From Promethearchaeota archaeon (GTDB lineage Archaea; Asgardarchaeota; Lokiarchaeia; Sigynarchaeales; SOKP01), in assembly GCA_030620005.1 (NCBI GenBank), contig JAUXAJ010000016.1:1-36312 (forward strand): 36,312 nucleotides of DNA. The letters are read 5' to 3'. Position 1 is the stretch's first letter; each line of letters begins with the position of its first letter. Both the position numbers and the translations under genes were made by a program. The notes below the pieces were generated by a model. That model was not told the origin of the DNA and searched no databases. It saw only the letters and a program-made list of their open reading frames with translations. Shown here piece by piece: positions 1 through 8,212 of this stretch.

Positions 1-1374
1 GGCAATTGTCCTTACCTTTCCCGATTCGAACAGCTTTTTCAAGATCAATTTTTCGCTGAAATATTTCACGCCTAACTTCTTTATCCACTTTACCAACCTG
101 TGATACTTCCTATTAGGACAGTTTTCGTTGGGACAATATAGCTTGGTACCCTCGTTAACTAATTCGGTCTCGCACGCCTTGCAAGACCTTGGAACTTCTA
201 TTTCTCTTGCGCCTTCTGGATTTTCCAGCACTCGCTCGATTTTAGGAATTATGTCTCCACGCTTGGTAATCACGACTACCGAGCCGATCTTCAGCCCCAA
301 GCCAACGATCAAGTCAGGATTTGCCAAGCTTGCTTTCTGGATGGTGGAACCCATCAATCGCACGGGTTCTACCACGGCAACGGGGGTGTAAATCGACCCG
401 CTCACGTACCATTTCACGTCCAACACTCTCGTTTCGATCTCTTCTGCGACGAACTTGAAAGCAACTTGCTTCGTTGGTCGAGCCCGCTTCATGTCTTCCA
501 GGTCAATTTGTTTTCCCTTTATCACCAAGCCGTCAATGTCGTAATTCAAGGAATCCCTTATCAAGTCCATTATTTTCTGGCGATATTCAATTACTTTTTT
601 ATTACTTTCGAACAACTTAGTTTTTACCACGTCAAAACCGTTTTCCTTGAGCCACTTGAGCTTTTGAATCTCGGTCTTGAATTCCATCGCGCCGTCCAAG
701 TCAATGCAGTCGTAATAGATCAAGTTCAAGTCCTCGCAACCCTTGCCATCCTTTCTCCTGACAATTCCGGCTGCCGCGTTCCTGCAATTTTGCTTGTCTG
801 CGTGATTTTGCTTGTATACATCTCGGAACATCAATGTTTCCGCCCGAACCGCTCCCGTAAAATTCACGCCCAGTTTAGGAACGAACCCTTTCATTAACAT
901 GAGGTTTTGCGTCACATCGTCTCCAACTTTTCCGTCGCCCCGTGTAACCGCGCATTGAAACACGCCGCTCTTGTATTGCACTTCCATGCTGATGCCGTCT
1001 AACTTGAACTGAACGATGTGCCGGGAATGGCCGACCTTCCTCGCCCACTTAGAAAATTCTTCCGGAGTAGATACCTTTTCTTGAGAACCCATGGGGATCA
1101 GGTGTTCTCGCTTGGCAAACAAGGTAGATTCGTCTTTTCCGACTGTGGAGAAAATTAAATTGTCGGGGTCGAGCTCTCTTAATTCGTCTTCCAAGGCGTC
1201 GTATTTCGCGTCAGAAATTTCGGGCTCCGCTCGGTAATAAAGATGCCTGTGCCTGTTTATCTCGTAGACCAGCTCTGCGACCCTTTTTTGCTTCGGATTG
1301 GGCTCGATTGGAGAAGAACTTCCTTTACGTTCCGATCCTTTTTCGCTTTCAAAATTTGAAATTTGTTTTTTCAA
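1..1374 (-). CDS. ligA: NAD+-dependent DNA ligase LigA, C-terminal part beyond window
   Basis: Seals nicks in DNA using NAD+ as the adenylate donor. The frame is open for 458 codons and runs off the left edge. An Ia-type N-terminal segment is visible (HLYY at residues 44-47, then PEISDAKYDALEDELREL). The nucleotidyltransferase motif KLDG has its adenylated lysine at residue 124, followed by TRGDGKVGDDVT, NAAAG, DIDGLVIK and FKF. An OB-fold end (TKRGDIIPKI) and a C4 zinc finger (Cys398, 401, 414, 419; spacing x2-x12-x4, tighter than in E. coli) follow. The HhH and BRCT domains would lie outside the window. The residue two before the lysine, Glu in most LigA, is Gln here. In-frame TAA codons lie just upstream and no ATG occurs before residue 95, so TTG at 1374 is the likely start. 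The gene looks more G+C-rich than its neighbours. Archaea normally use ATP-dependent ligases, so this is probably an acquired gene. Identification is secure; the start is less so. Confidence 0.9.
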   Translation of the reverse strand, partial: MKKQISNFESEKGSERKGSSSPIEPNPKQKRVAELVYEINRHRHLYYRAEPEISDAKYDALEDELRELDPDNLIFSTVGKDESTLFAKREHLIPMGSQEKVSTPEEFSKWARKVGHSRHIVQFKLDGISMEVQYKSGVFQCAVTRGDGKVGDDVTQNLMLMKGFVPKLGVNFTGAVRAETLMFRDVYKQNHADKQNCRNAAAGIVRRKDGKGCEDLNLIYYDCIDLDGAMEFKTEIQKLKWLKENGFDVVKTKLFESNKKVIEYRQKIMDLIRDSLNYDIDGLVIKGKQIDLEDMKRARPTKQVAFKFVAEEIETRVLDVKWYVSGSIYTPVAVVEPVRLMGSTIQKASLANPDLIVGLGLKIGSVVVITKRGDIIPKIERVLENPEGAREIEVPRSCKACETELVNEGTKLYCPNENCPNRKYHRLVKWIKKLGVKYFSEKLILKKLFESGKVRTIA

Positions 1375-1561
1375 TAAAGAATCACTATGGGATTATTATC
1401 TTTACATGTAATAAAAAAAAATTCGTTTTAAAAGTTTAGGTCCAATTGAAATTTCTGATTTTTTCTTTATATAAAACCATTTGATCTAAGCTATCTTCCC
1501 ACCTGAAATTTTGTTAAGATTATTCTCATCAAATAAACTTCCTAATTTTCATACTATAACA

Positions 1562-1599
1562 TTGAATGTCATAGATTCAATTGAATGTCATAGATTCAA
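1562..1599. repeat. 19-bp tandem direct repeat, two perfect copies
   Basis: TTGAATGTCATAGATTCAA occurs twice back to back (1562-1580 and 1581-1599) in the 365-bp gap between the ligase and the GPH symporter. The gap also holds a TATA-like box (about 1467-1475, reading toward the ligase) and a 6-bp inverted repeat at 1678-1700 (CGCAAT...ATTGCG). A tandem operator or simple slippage are both possible. Confidence 0.6.
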
Positions 1600-1600
1600 T

Positions 1601-1623
1601 ATTAAATATCTATAATAAATGAA
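1601..1623. repeat. 23-bp dispersed repeat, copy 1
   Basis: A 23-bp AT-rich sequence beginning ATTAAATATCTATAATAAAT is identical to 3251-3273. Both copies lie in the gaps either side of the GPH symporter gene (1740-3164), so the gene is flanked by direct repeats. Confidence 0.6.
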
Positions 1624-1717
1624 CCGTTGAAAAAATTCTGGACAAATCTCCTCATGTAGACCGAGAACGGACTGTCACGCAATAACAAAAAAGCATTGCG
1701 AAGTTTTTAAATGAAAT

Positions 1718-1727
1718 AAAAAAAAAA
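1718..1727 (-). terminator. T-tract terminator of the GPH symporter
   Basis: A run of 10 A on the + strand, hence 10 U in the minus-strand transcript, starts about 13 nt past the stop at 1740. T tracts without a strong stem are typical of archaeal intrinsic termination. The same pattern recurs behind most minus-strand genes here. Confidence 0.5.
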
Positions 1728-1739
1728 TGTTATAAGAAA

Positions 1740-3164
1740 TTATATCTTGCTTTGTTCTTTTAGGTAGTTGAGATAATTTTTTTCCTTTTCTTCGTGGATT
1801 TTTTTCAATTCCAATTTCTTCGCCTCCCATTCTGGCCCATGTAAAGTGTAGAATTTTAAGATTAGGGCACCAAGAAAGATAGATATTGCTGGAATTACCG
1901 AAAAACCAATCATTATCCCCATTTTAGCCGTTTCCGATTGAATAATTAAATCTTTTTGAAAGCCAAAGGAAGAGAGCATTAAAAGGAAAAGCCAATTTGC
2001 AATTGAAATAGCTGGCTTTGTTATTAGCGCTTGGATTCCTGTATATGTCGCTTCTCTCCGTTTACCCGTGCGTGTTTCATCATAATCAACCGTATCAGCA
2101 AAAATGAGCTGAGCAGAAAGACTTATTGCTGATAATCCCACGCCGATTAATAAAAGGCTGAAAATTGCGGTAGTAAAAGTCCATCCAGTGATAAAAATTA
2201 AGATAAAACTCAAGCCACATGTAATACAACCTGTTATTACGATCTTTTTAAGCCCGTATTTCGCTATTAACTTGCTAAACACGGGAGTAAACGCAAACAT
2301 CATTATAAACACTAATAATAAAGGCAGAATTGCCATTGCACCATCAAGCTCTAAAACATAATCCACGTAATAATATACGGCCGTTGTTAATATTGTAGAT
2401 GCAATGTAAAAAGTAAAACCTCCCGCTTCCAATATTAGAAAAGGCTTGTTCTTGAATGTTTCCTTGATCGAATCGACGAGTCCTAAAGTCTCTTCAATTT
2501 GAACATATTCATTTTCTTTTATCAAGTAACTCGATATAAAAATTATTATCCCACATATAATACCTAAGATAATCATTATAGGAAGAAAAGAAGGGTCTAT
2601 TCCAGTGGAGGCATCTCCCGTTAATAGGAAAATAGGTAAGCTAGATGAAACAATAAACCCAATAGCACCTATTAACGTTGAATAAACTATTAAACTCCCC
2701 CTTTCCTTTGAAGATATTGCCATTGCAGCGGGTAAAGCAGATAGTATTAGCCCTACTATGGTAAATATCGTATCAAGAAAAAAGAGCATTAATAAGAAAT
2801 AGATAAATAATGCCATTTCATTATTGACATCAACAAAGGGCGTCCAACATAAAATGAATAAGATCGTGTATACTGGAGCGCCAAATCGAAGATAAGGGAT
2901 TCGTCGTCCCATCCTCGTCTTCGTTTTATCTGCAATATATCCAAATACTGGATCATTTATTGCATTCCACACTCCAAACAATAACCAAGCAATTCCAATT
3001 AATTCTGCGCTTAATCCCAATTTGACATTATAAAAAAAAGTCATTGCAGCAAATCCAATACCTGATAAAATATTGCTTGCGGTGCTTGCACCGCCAAAAG
3101 CGACTTTAGATTTTACCGGAATAACGTCAAATATCTCATCTTCAGAACTTATATTTTTCACCAT
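1740..3164 (-). CDS. GPH (MelB-type) sugar:cation symporter
   Basis: Twelve-helix secondary transporter of the glycoside-pentoside-hexuronide family (TC 2.A.2), bringing a sugar or glycoside across the membrane with Na+ or H+. The family signature is clear near the N-terminus: WNAINDPVFGYIADKTKTR followed by GRRIPYLRFGAP in the loop after helix 2. Hydrophobic segments alternate through residue about 445, and the charged C-terminal tail (EAKKLELKKIHEEKEK) is cytosolic. Length of 474 is normal for the family. It lies 145 nt downstream of the FGGY kinase on the same strand, with a T tract in between, so the two are probably separate but related transcripts. The substrate cannot be read from the sequence. 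A second, divergent GPH paralogue sits at 9791-11236. Confidence 0.88.
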   Translation of the reverse strand: MVKNISSEDEIFDVIPVKSKVAFGGASTASNILSGIGFAAMTFFYNVKLGLSAELIGIAWLLFGVWNAINDPVFGYIADKTKTRMGRRIPYLRFGAPVYTILFILCWTPFVDVNNEMALFIYFLLMLFFLDTIFTIVGLILSALPAAMAISSKERGSLIVYSTLIGAIGFIVSSSLPIFLLTGDASTGIDPSFLPIMIILGIICGIIIFISSYLIKENEYVQIEETLGLVDSIKETFKNKPFLILEAGGFTFYIASTILTTAVYYYVDYVLELDGAMAILPLLLVFIMMFAFTPVFSKLIAKYGLKKIVITGCITCGLSFILIFITGWTFTTAIFSLLLIGVGLSAISLSAQLIFADTVDYDETRTGKRREATYTGIQALITKPAISIANWLFLLMLSSFGFQKDLIIQSETAKMGIMIGFSVIPAISIFLGALILKFYTLHGPEWEAKKLELKKIHEEKEKNYLNYLKEQSKI

Positions 3165-3250
3165 TTTTTTATTTTTAATTTATTTTATGATTGAAATTGT
3201 TAAGATATAAATTTTTAAAGTTAAATAAGTCATCGTTTGAACTCGTGTAA

Positions 3251-3273
3251 ATTAAATATCTATAATAAATGAA
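3251..3273. repeat. 23-bp dispersed repeat, copy 2
   Basis: Identical to 1601-1623. It lies about 90 bp upstream of the GPH symporter start and next to the terminator of the FGGY kinase. Confidence 0.6.
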
Positions 3274-3277
3274 AATG

Positions 3278-3288
3278 AAAAAAAAAAA
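3278..3288 (-). terminator. T-tract terminator of the FGGY kinase
   Basis: Eleven consecutive A on the + strand, 22 nt past the kinase stop, give a U tract in the minus transcript. No strong hairpin precedes it, as expected for archaeal termination. Confidence 0.5.
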
Positions 3289-3309
3289 TCGTGTTTAGAA
3301 TTGTATATA

Positions 3310-4938
3310 TTAAAGCTTATTTAAGCGGCGGTATATTTTTCTCATTGTTTTATAGATATTTAAGTACTCCTTGTAAAGTTTATCGTAAATTTGCCTATTT
3401 TCCGGATTTGGTTTGAATTCGTTTGAAATTTTAACGTGTTTATAGACATGATCCCACTCCATATAGCCAAGTCCGACGGATGCCATGAATGCTGCCCCGC
3501 GGGCATTCGCTTGTATTGGATCTTTTACCTGTTTTATCTTTCGGTTTAGAACATCTGCAAATATCTGACACCAAATGTTACTGCTACCGCCCCCACCGAT
3601 TATATTAAGCTCAGGCATTATTTTATTATCTTGGATCATGTGTGGTTTTTCTTTCCTTACCCACTTTTCAATGAATTTCTCCACGTAGTATAGAAGCCAT
3701 CGCACGTTATAAGCAACTCCTTCAAATATAGCTCGTATCATGTGTTCACGCGTCATTTCTAACGATAGATTGTATAATCCACCTCGAATTGAGTGATCGT
3801 CTACGGGAGATCTCTCTCCAATAAGCCACGGCGTAAATATTAGATTGTTCGAGCCTGCTGGTACACCTTCCACGATTTTATCGAATATCTTATATACATC
3901 TGGAACGGCCTCTTCCCTTAAGAGCTCGTCTTTATGATACAAGAATTTATCTTTTATGTACGATAATGCCCCTCCGGCTATCTCTTGTTCATTAGCTAGT
4001 AAGTACCTGCCTTTTATTGCAGAAGGAAAACTCGCCATGCTGTGAAAGATATCCATCTTTTTGTATGGTAAATGACACAATAGCCAATCAGATGTACCAA
4101 TATATATGTGTCCCTCGTAATCTCTGACAGCTCCAGATCCTATTGTAGCCGCGTGTAAGTCGGGCGCCCCCATGACAACTTTTGTTCCTTTGTTTAACCC
4201 TAATTCGTCGGCAATTTCGCTTTTTATTGGTCCTAGAACATCTGTAGACCATCTAAGATCTGTAGGAAATTTATCGGGGTCTACTTTAGTCATTTTCATC
4301 AATTTATTGTAATACTTCACGTCGTTAATGTCTCTAATGTCCGTTAAATAGTGCATCTGAATGGAGGCGAAGGAAGCTGCTATCTTGCCCGTCAATTTTA
4401 AATTTACGAAATCTTGGGGCTCTAAAAACATGTGAGTTTTCTCGTAAATATCAGGATGTTGATCTTTTATCCATAAAATATGCCCTAATGGATCTTTACC
4501 TGACAATGATGGACCTCCGCCAGTTATTTTAACCCACTTTAAAATTTTTCTCAACGAATATCCCGAAACTTTTAACAAACTCTTGTGAATTTGTTCCATG
4601 TAAGGGGCTCCTCGAGTGTCCATCCAAATTACAGAATTCATTAAATGATTGCCGTCTTTACCAACTGCAACCGTACCACTCCATTGACTACTATTGCAAA
4701 CGCCCACGATATCTTCTACGGGAACGCAACCACTGTCAATAACTTTTTTAGACATTTTTTTTATTGCATTCCACCAATCGTCAGGATCTTGTTCCGCTCC
4801 ACCGCCTTTAAATAAATGTAATGGGACTTCCTCAAACGCCCATTCAAGAACATCACCATGAGTAGAGACTATCGCTACCTTTGGTCCTGAAGTCCCGTGA
4901 TCAATTGCTAAAATAAATTTTTTTTCTTTTATTGACAT
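3310..4938 (-). CDS. FGGY-family carbohydrate kinase (xylulokinase-like)
   Basis: ATP-dependent sugar kinase that phosphorylates an incoming sugar or polyol. The N-terminal phosphate-1 loop AIDHGTSGPKVAIV (residues 11-24) and the catalytic-Asp segment GAPDLHAATIGSGA (Asp260) are present. So are the adenosine-site motif GGGGSSNIWCQIFADVLNRK and the C-terminal QANARGAAFMASVGLG, in the right order for the fold. The overall pattern is closest to xylulokinase, but at 542 residues it is longer than the usual ~500 and the substrate may differ. The start at ATG 4938 follows a TATA-like TTTAAATA about 50 bp upstream on the minus strand. The neighbouring GPH symporter suggests uptake coupled to phosphorylation. 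Family call is firm; the substrate is unknown. Confidence 0.88.
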   Translation of the reverse strand: MSIKEKKFILAIDHGTSGPKVAIVSTHGDVLEWAFEEVPLHLFKGGGAEQDPDDWWNAIKKMSKKVIDSGCVPVEDIVGVCNSSQWSGTVAVGKDGNHLMNSVIWMDTRGAPYMEQIHKSLLKVSGYSLRKILKWVKITGGGPSLSGKDPLGHILWIKDQHPDIYEKTHMFLEPQDFVNLKLTGKIAASFASIQMHYLTDIRDINDVKYYNKLMKMTKVDPDKFPTDLRWSTDVLGPIKSEIADELGLNKGTKVVMGAPDLHAATIGSGAVRDYEGHIYIGTSDWLLCHLPYKKMDIFHSMASFPSAIKGRYLLANEQEIAGGALSYIKDKFLYHKDELLREEAVPDVYKIFDKIVEGVPAGSNNLIFTPWLIGERSPVDDHSIRGGLYNLSLEMTREHMIRAIFEGVAYNVRWLLYYVEKFIEKWVRKEKPHMIQDNKIMPELNIIGGGGSSNIWCQIFADVLNRKIKQVKDPIQANARGAAFMASVGLGYMEWDHVYKHVKISNEFKPNPENRQIYDKLYKEYLNIYKTMRKIYRRLNKL

Positions 4939-5115
4939 GATTTAAATTTAATTGAAAGTCATTAATTAATTTTTATTTTATGCGATCAATATTTAAAGAT
5001 TTAGATTTATTTTCAAAATTTATAGTATCCATCAGAAATCTCAGGACCTAAGCCTTGAGCCTTTTTACTCAAAAGTAGTAAAGAAATTTAAGAAAAAGAA
5101 GATTTTTGATGAATT

Positions 5116-6900
5116 CTATAAAACCTGAACCCATATCGGACCGTTCCAAGCGGCTCCACCTTCGGAATCCAGCACTCTAACATAGTAGTAGTCAGCACCA
5201 TTAGTGTTTAATTCATCTGGATCTACCGGTTGTATCGACCGCTCGTTAACATACCAGTTCCCATCGTCTTTCAAGACACAATTCTCGTATTTCGTACCTG
5301 TAATGACAGAATCATCTGTAACGGAAATTTGTTTGATTGGTTCGTTTATATTTCCATAAGATTTCCATAATTTTGAATTTTTATATATTTTAATTTCCAC
5401 GATTTTCTTTACGCTATTAGGAAACATTGAAACACCATCGGCACACATCAAGATTTCAATTTGCCTTTTCGAATCATCTTCAGGGACAGTTAAGGTCGAA
5501 TCGTGAACACCTACATTTATCCCATTAATTTTGAAATCTATATAATGGCGGTTTACCCAGGTCGTGGCATACGCCGATCGTCTTTTTAAAGCGTCAAATA
5601 CACTTCTCCTGTCAAGTCTATACGCGTAAATCCCTGTTAATCCATTTGGATAAGGAGTGCCGTAATGAAATGCGGCAAGAGTGTATGGTTGTTGGGTGAG
5701 AGTCCTTGCTTTAGTATGGGATATTGAATGTCCTAATCTCCCATCGTGACTATCTCCCGAAGCCATAATCCCCAATTTCCTTCCCATTTTAAGGGCATCT
5801 CTTACGGAATATCCATATCCTACTAACTCTTGTCCTTGTGTGTATAAATTATCTTCACCCCAACATTCACAAGAACCATGACATGAATATATTTCTGTCA
5901 TTGTATTTATATCTTCATCGTAAAATCCAAAGTCTGTTGGCATGTTCTTTCTTATACTATGATGCGACCAAGAGATAAATTCGTTTTTAGAATGTTTCTT
6001 TATGTCGTTATATAATTCTTCTGGATTGTAATGAGTTAGAGAAGAGTAAAATGGCATGTTGTCGTTTTTAAAATATACATTCACATGGCCGTTAGAACAA
6101 AGCGTTCCAGGGCCACTTACCCATGGCGTCCATTCCAACGCCACAATCGTGGCAAACTTTCCATCGTCGTTAAATTCGTTTGTAGTATCTATGTAATTTT
6201 GGAATGTATCAAAAAGATCTAAATCGCCAAATCTAGGAAACATCTCAGCGTGATCTGTCAAGGCTGCAAAATCTAGCAACGCTACATCTCGAGCGAATTC
6301 ATATGTTTCGGTAGGTGATCCGGAACCATCAGATAAAATCGTATGCCCATGAATATCACCCCAAAATAAACTTTTAAACACTTCTGTTTCAGGTTTAACA
6401 ATTATTGGATTGCTACGATATCTCAAGCCTGTTTTTTTCTCTACAACTTTAATGTAATGTATACCAAGGGAAGTAATGCTCATTTCAAATGTTTTTTTTC
6501 CATTGTCGGCATCTTTAAATCTATATGCAGGTATCAATCCATTCCACATAAAGTTAGAAGAAAATACATGATCCTCGGGTAAATATGCTATAGCATTGAA
6601 CTTATTTAAATTATTATAACTATAAGATTCTATTTCAAAAGATATTGCATCTTGATAAGTTCCAGCTAGTCTTTCGTATTGATCCCAAGCTTCTACAGAC
6701 ACTTCGAAAGGATCGTTTTGTCTCACGATGGATGGTGCGTGGATCCATAAGGTTTCTTTTTCATTATCAACAATAACATTAAAATCAATAAATAAGAACA
6801 TCCAGAAGCTAATATTAATCATTATTAAAGTAATTTTTCCGATAAAGATCATTTTCTTTTTAGATTCTTTATCTATCTTTTTTTTAATGTATTTTTTCAT
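5116..6900 (-). CDS. Membrane-anchored PHP-domain protein, DUF3604 family
   Basis: A basic N-terminus is followed by one hydrophobic segment (about residues 20-42 counted from the upstream TTG at 6909), so this is a signal anchor with the rest outside. A beta-rich region (about 55-170) precedes a PHP metal-hydrolase core: FWGDIHGHTILSDG (Asp185, His187, His189), LTDHAE (Asp219, His220), ALEWTPW, ISWSHHS and IMASGDSHDGRLGH. The C-terminal DYYYVRVLDSEGGAAWNGP then PIWV is typical of DUF3604, whose function is not settled. ATG at 6900 is preferred to TTG at 6909 because GGTTGAT, a plausible ribosome site, lies 6 nt before it. It stands alone, 177 nt upstream of the FGGY kinase start. The PHP residues suggest a phosphoester or similar hydrolase acting at the cell surface. 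Confidence 0.82.
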   Translation of the reverse strand: MKKYIKKKIDKESKKKMIFIGKITLIMINISFWMFLFIDFNVIVDNEKETLWIHAPSIVRQNDPFEVSVEAWDQYERLAGTYQDAISFEIESYSYNNLNKFNAIAYLPEDHVFSSNFMWNGLIPAYRFKDADNGKKTFEMSITSLGIHYIKVVEKKTGLRYRSNPIIVKPETEVFKSLFWGDIHGHTILSDGSGSPTETYEFARDVALLDFAALTDHAEMFPRFGDLDLFDTFQNYIDTTNEFNDDGKFATIVALEWTPWVSGPGTLCSNGHVNVYFKNDNMPFYSSLTHYNPEELYNDIKKHSKNEFISWSHHSIRKNMPTDFGFYDEDINTMTEIYSCHGSCECWGEDNLYTQGQELVGYGYSVRDALKMGRKLGIMASGDSHDGRLGHSISHTKARTLTQQPYTLAAFHYGTPYPNGLTGIYAYRLDRRSVFDALKRRSAYATTWVNRHYIDFKINGINVGVHDSTLTVPEDDSKRQIEILMCADGVSMFPNSVKKIVEIKIYKNSKLWKSYGNINEPIKQISVTDDSVITGTKYENCVLKDDGNWYVNERSIQPVDPDELNTNGADYYYVRVLDSEGGAAWNGPIWVQVL

Positions 6901-6925
6901 GGTTATCAACCATTTTGAATAATTT

Positions 6926-7213
6926 TTATATAATTAGTAGATAAAATAGTAATATAATAAGCTGGAAAATTACTAAAATTAGCCCCAATACATTTATTTT
7001 TCTGTTTTTCTGAAATAATAGAATACTTGCGCATAAAATGCCTAAAGGCATTAAAGTAGCATTTGAAAAAAAAATACCAATCATGAAAATTAAAATAAAT
7101 ACGACCTTTTTTCTCTGCGTCAACGGTCGAGGATTTTGATTTCTTTTTAATTTTATATCTGCTTCATTCCCATTAAGATTACATTCTTGTCCAATTTCGT
7201 GAGAGTTTTTCAC
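6926..7213 (-). CDS. Small two-helix membrane protein
   Basis: 95 residues with a polar N-terminal half ending in a basic stretch (PRPLTQRKKV). Two or three hydrophobic segments follow (about 38-57, 58-68, 76-95), and the protein ends inside the last helix. No family is recognised. It starts at ATG 7213 and ends 26 nt before the ATG of the DUF3604 gene, so the two could share a transcript. The gap 7214-7292 to the divergent gene is AT-rich with TATA-like tracts that could serve both directions. Residue composition looks like a true membrane protein, not a chance frame. Confidence 0.55.
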   Translation of the reverse strand: MKNSHEIGQECNLNGNEADIKLKRNQNPRPLTQRKKVVFILIFMIGIFFSNATLMPLGILCASILLFQKNRKINVLGLILVIFQLIILLFYLLII

Positions 7214-7292
7214 AATAGTTAAGATTTATTTTATTAAATATATAAAATTTTTTAAAAAATCATTTATAGTTACATATAAATAACTCATCATT

Positions 7293-7757
7293 TTGACTTT
7301 AATAATCTTGTTCCCTTTTTATTTTATATTAGGATTAAATTCTTCAGAATTATTGATGTTTTTAACCATCCAAACAGTTTTTAATTTCGTGATATTTAAC
7401 ATTTTATTATATTTAGGGATTTACTTACTCCAAAGAAATAAAACATTAATTAAGAAAAGAAACACTCTAAAAACAAGTTTATTTATCGAAATCGGTAATT
7501 CAATCTTCTCCTTTATCATGTATTTCTTTGTAAATTTTTCATTACCAGCTATAATATTATATCTATTTTTGTTTTTCAGCGTCCCATTTTTTATCATTTA
7601 TATGCAATATTATGAAAAAACTAAATTTTCTGAAATGAAAACATTAATATTATACTTCCTTTCTTACCCTGGAGCTTTTATCTTGAGTATTGCGCTTACA
7701 AGTACCATTTTTAATATGATAGGAATCCATAATGTACTCTTGTTTGGAAGTTCATGA
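7293..7757 (+). CDS. Hypothetical four- to five-helix membrane protein
   Basis: About 154 residues, strongly hydrophobic, with helices near 1-13, 18-46, 64-78, 83-105 and 117-145. They are separated by short basic loops (QRNKTLIKKRN; QYYEKTKFSEMK), so most loops are probably cytosolic. No family is recognised. The first in-frame start is TTG at 7293, about 15 bp from a TATA-like ACATATAAAT, which would make it nearly leaderless. A later ATG (codon 22, LLMFLT) is an alternative. It is transcribed divergently from the small membrane gene at 6926-7213 and toward the sialidase remnant. Confidence 0.5.
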   Translation: MTLIILFPFYFILGLNSSELLMFLTIQTVFNFVIFNILLYLGIYLLQRNKTLIKKRNTLKTSLFIEIGNSIFSFIMYFFVNFSLPAIILYLFLFFSVPFFIIYMQYYEKTKFSEMKTLILYFLSYPGAFILSIALTSTIFNMIGIHNVLLFGSS

Positions 7758-7788
7758 TGATAGGAAATAAAGCATTTAATATACTTGC

Positions 7789-8127
7789 TTATCTCTTTAT
7801 TATTGTATCTTTTCCGTTTGTTAGCCATTCTATATCAAATTCGCAATACACAATTCTTTCCGAATATTCAATCCGACCACATTCAAAAAGGCAAGAAATT
7901 CTCTGGTTGCTATGAACGGCAATTTGAGAATACCCTGAAGGGCCTTCGTATAACAATTTTTCAACCGTCCAAGAATTGCATTCATCGTAAGATATTTTAA
8001 TTGTCATTCGACACCGAGAAATGTAATCCGCGGAATTGCAAAATAATATTCGGTTTCTGGTGAATTTCTTATTGTCTGTGAAGCGACAGATCGAGGCTAA
8101 ACAAATAGGTGTTGGTAAATCTTCGAG
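7789..8127 (-). pseudogene. C-terminal remnant of a sialidase (exo-alpha-sialidase)
   Basis: 112 codons, open from just after in-frame TAA TAA TAG codons (8128-8136) to TAA at 7789, read like the last third of a sialidase. The segments are LPTPICLASICRFTDNKK, then RNRILFCNSADYISR and MTIKISYDECNSW, a degenerate Asp box (S-x-D-x-[Gly to Cys]-x-x-W). Then come YEGPSGYSQIA and a C-terminal EFDIEWLTNGKD, the usual family ending. The first 250 or so residues, with the arginine triad start and catalytic Asp, are absent, and no ATG opens the homologous frame. It is therefore a truncated, non-functional relic. Its presence beside sugar transporters suggests that the locus once processed sialylated glycans. 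Confidence 0.75.
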
Positions 8128-8179
8128 CTATTATTAAGCTAGAGAATAAATAACACGGAGCATATTCGAGAATAATATT

Positions 8180-8206
8180 AAAAAAAAATAATATGAAAAA
8201 AAAAAA
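8180..8206 (-). terminator. Double T-tract terminator of the aminotransferase
   Basis: Two A runs on the + strand (8196-8206, 11 nt, and 8180-8188, 9 nt) follow directly after the minus-strand stop at 8213, giving two successive U tracts. Confidence 0.5.
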
Positions 8207-8212
8207 GAGAAA

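Noticed and set aside
128..897. Two + strand reading frames (128-391 and 466-897)
   Set aside because: They lie inside the ligase gene on the opposite strand, whose conserved motifs account for the sequence.
1678..1700. 6-bp inverted repeat CGCAAT...ATTGCG behind the GPH gene
   Set aside because: It lies after the T tract in the minus transcript, not before it, and the loop is 11 nt, so it is not a convincing terminator stem.
7785..8000. + strand frame over the sialidase remnant
   Set aside because: The opposite strand carries recognisable sialidase sequence; the + frame has no protein-like features.
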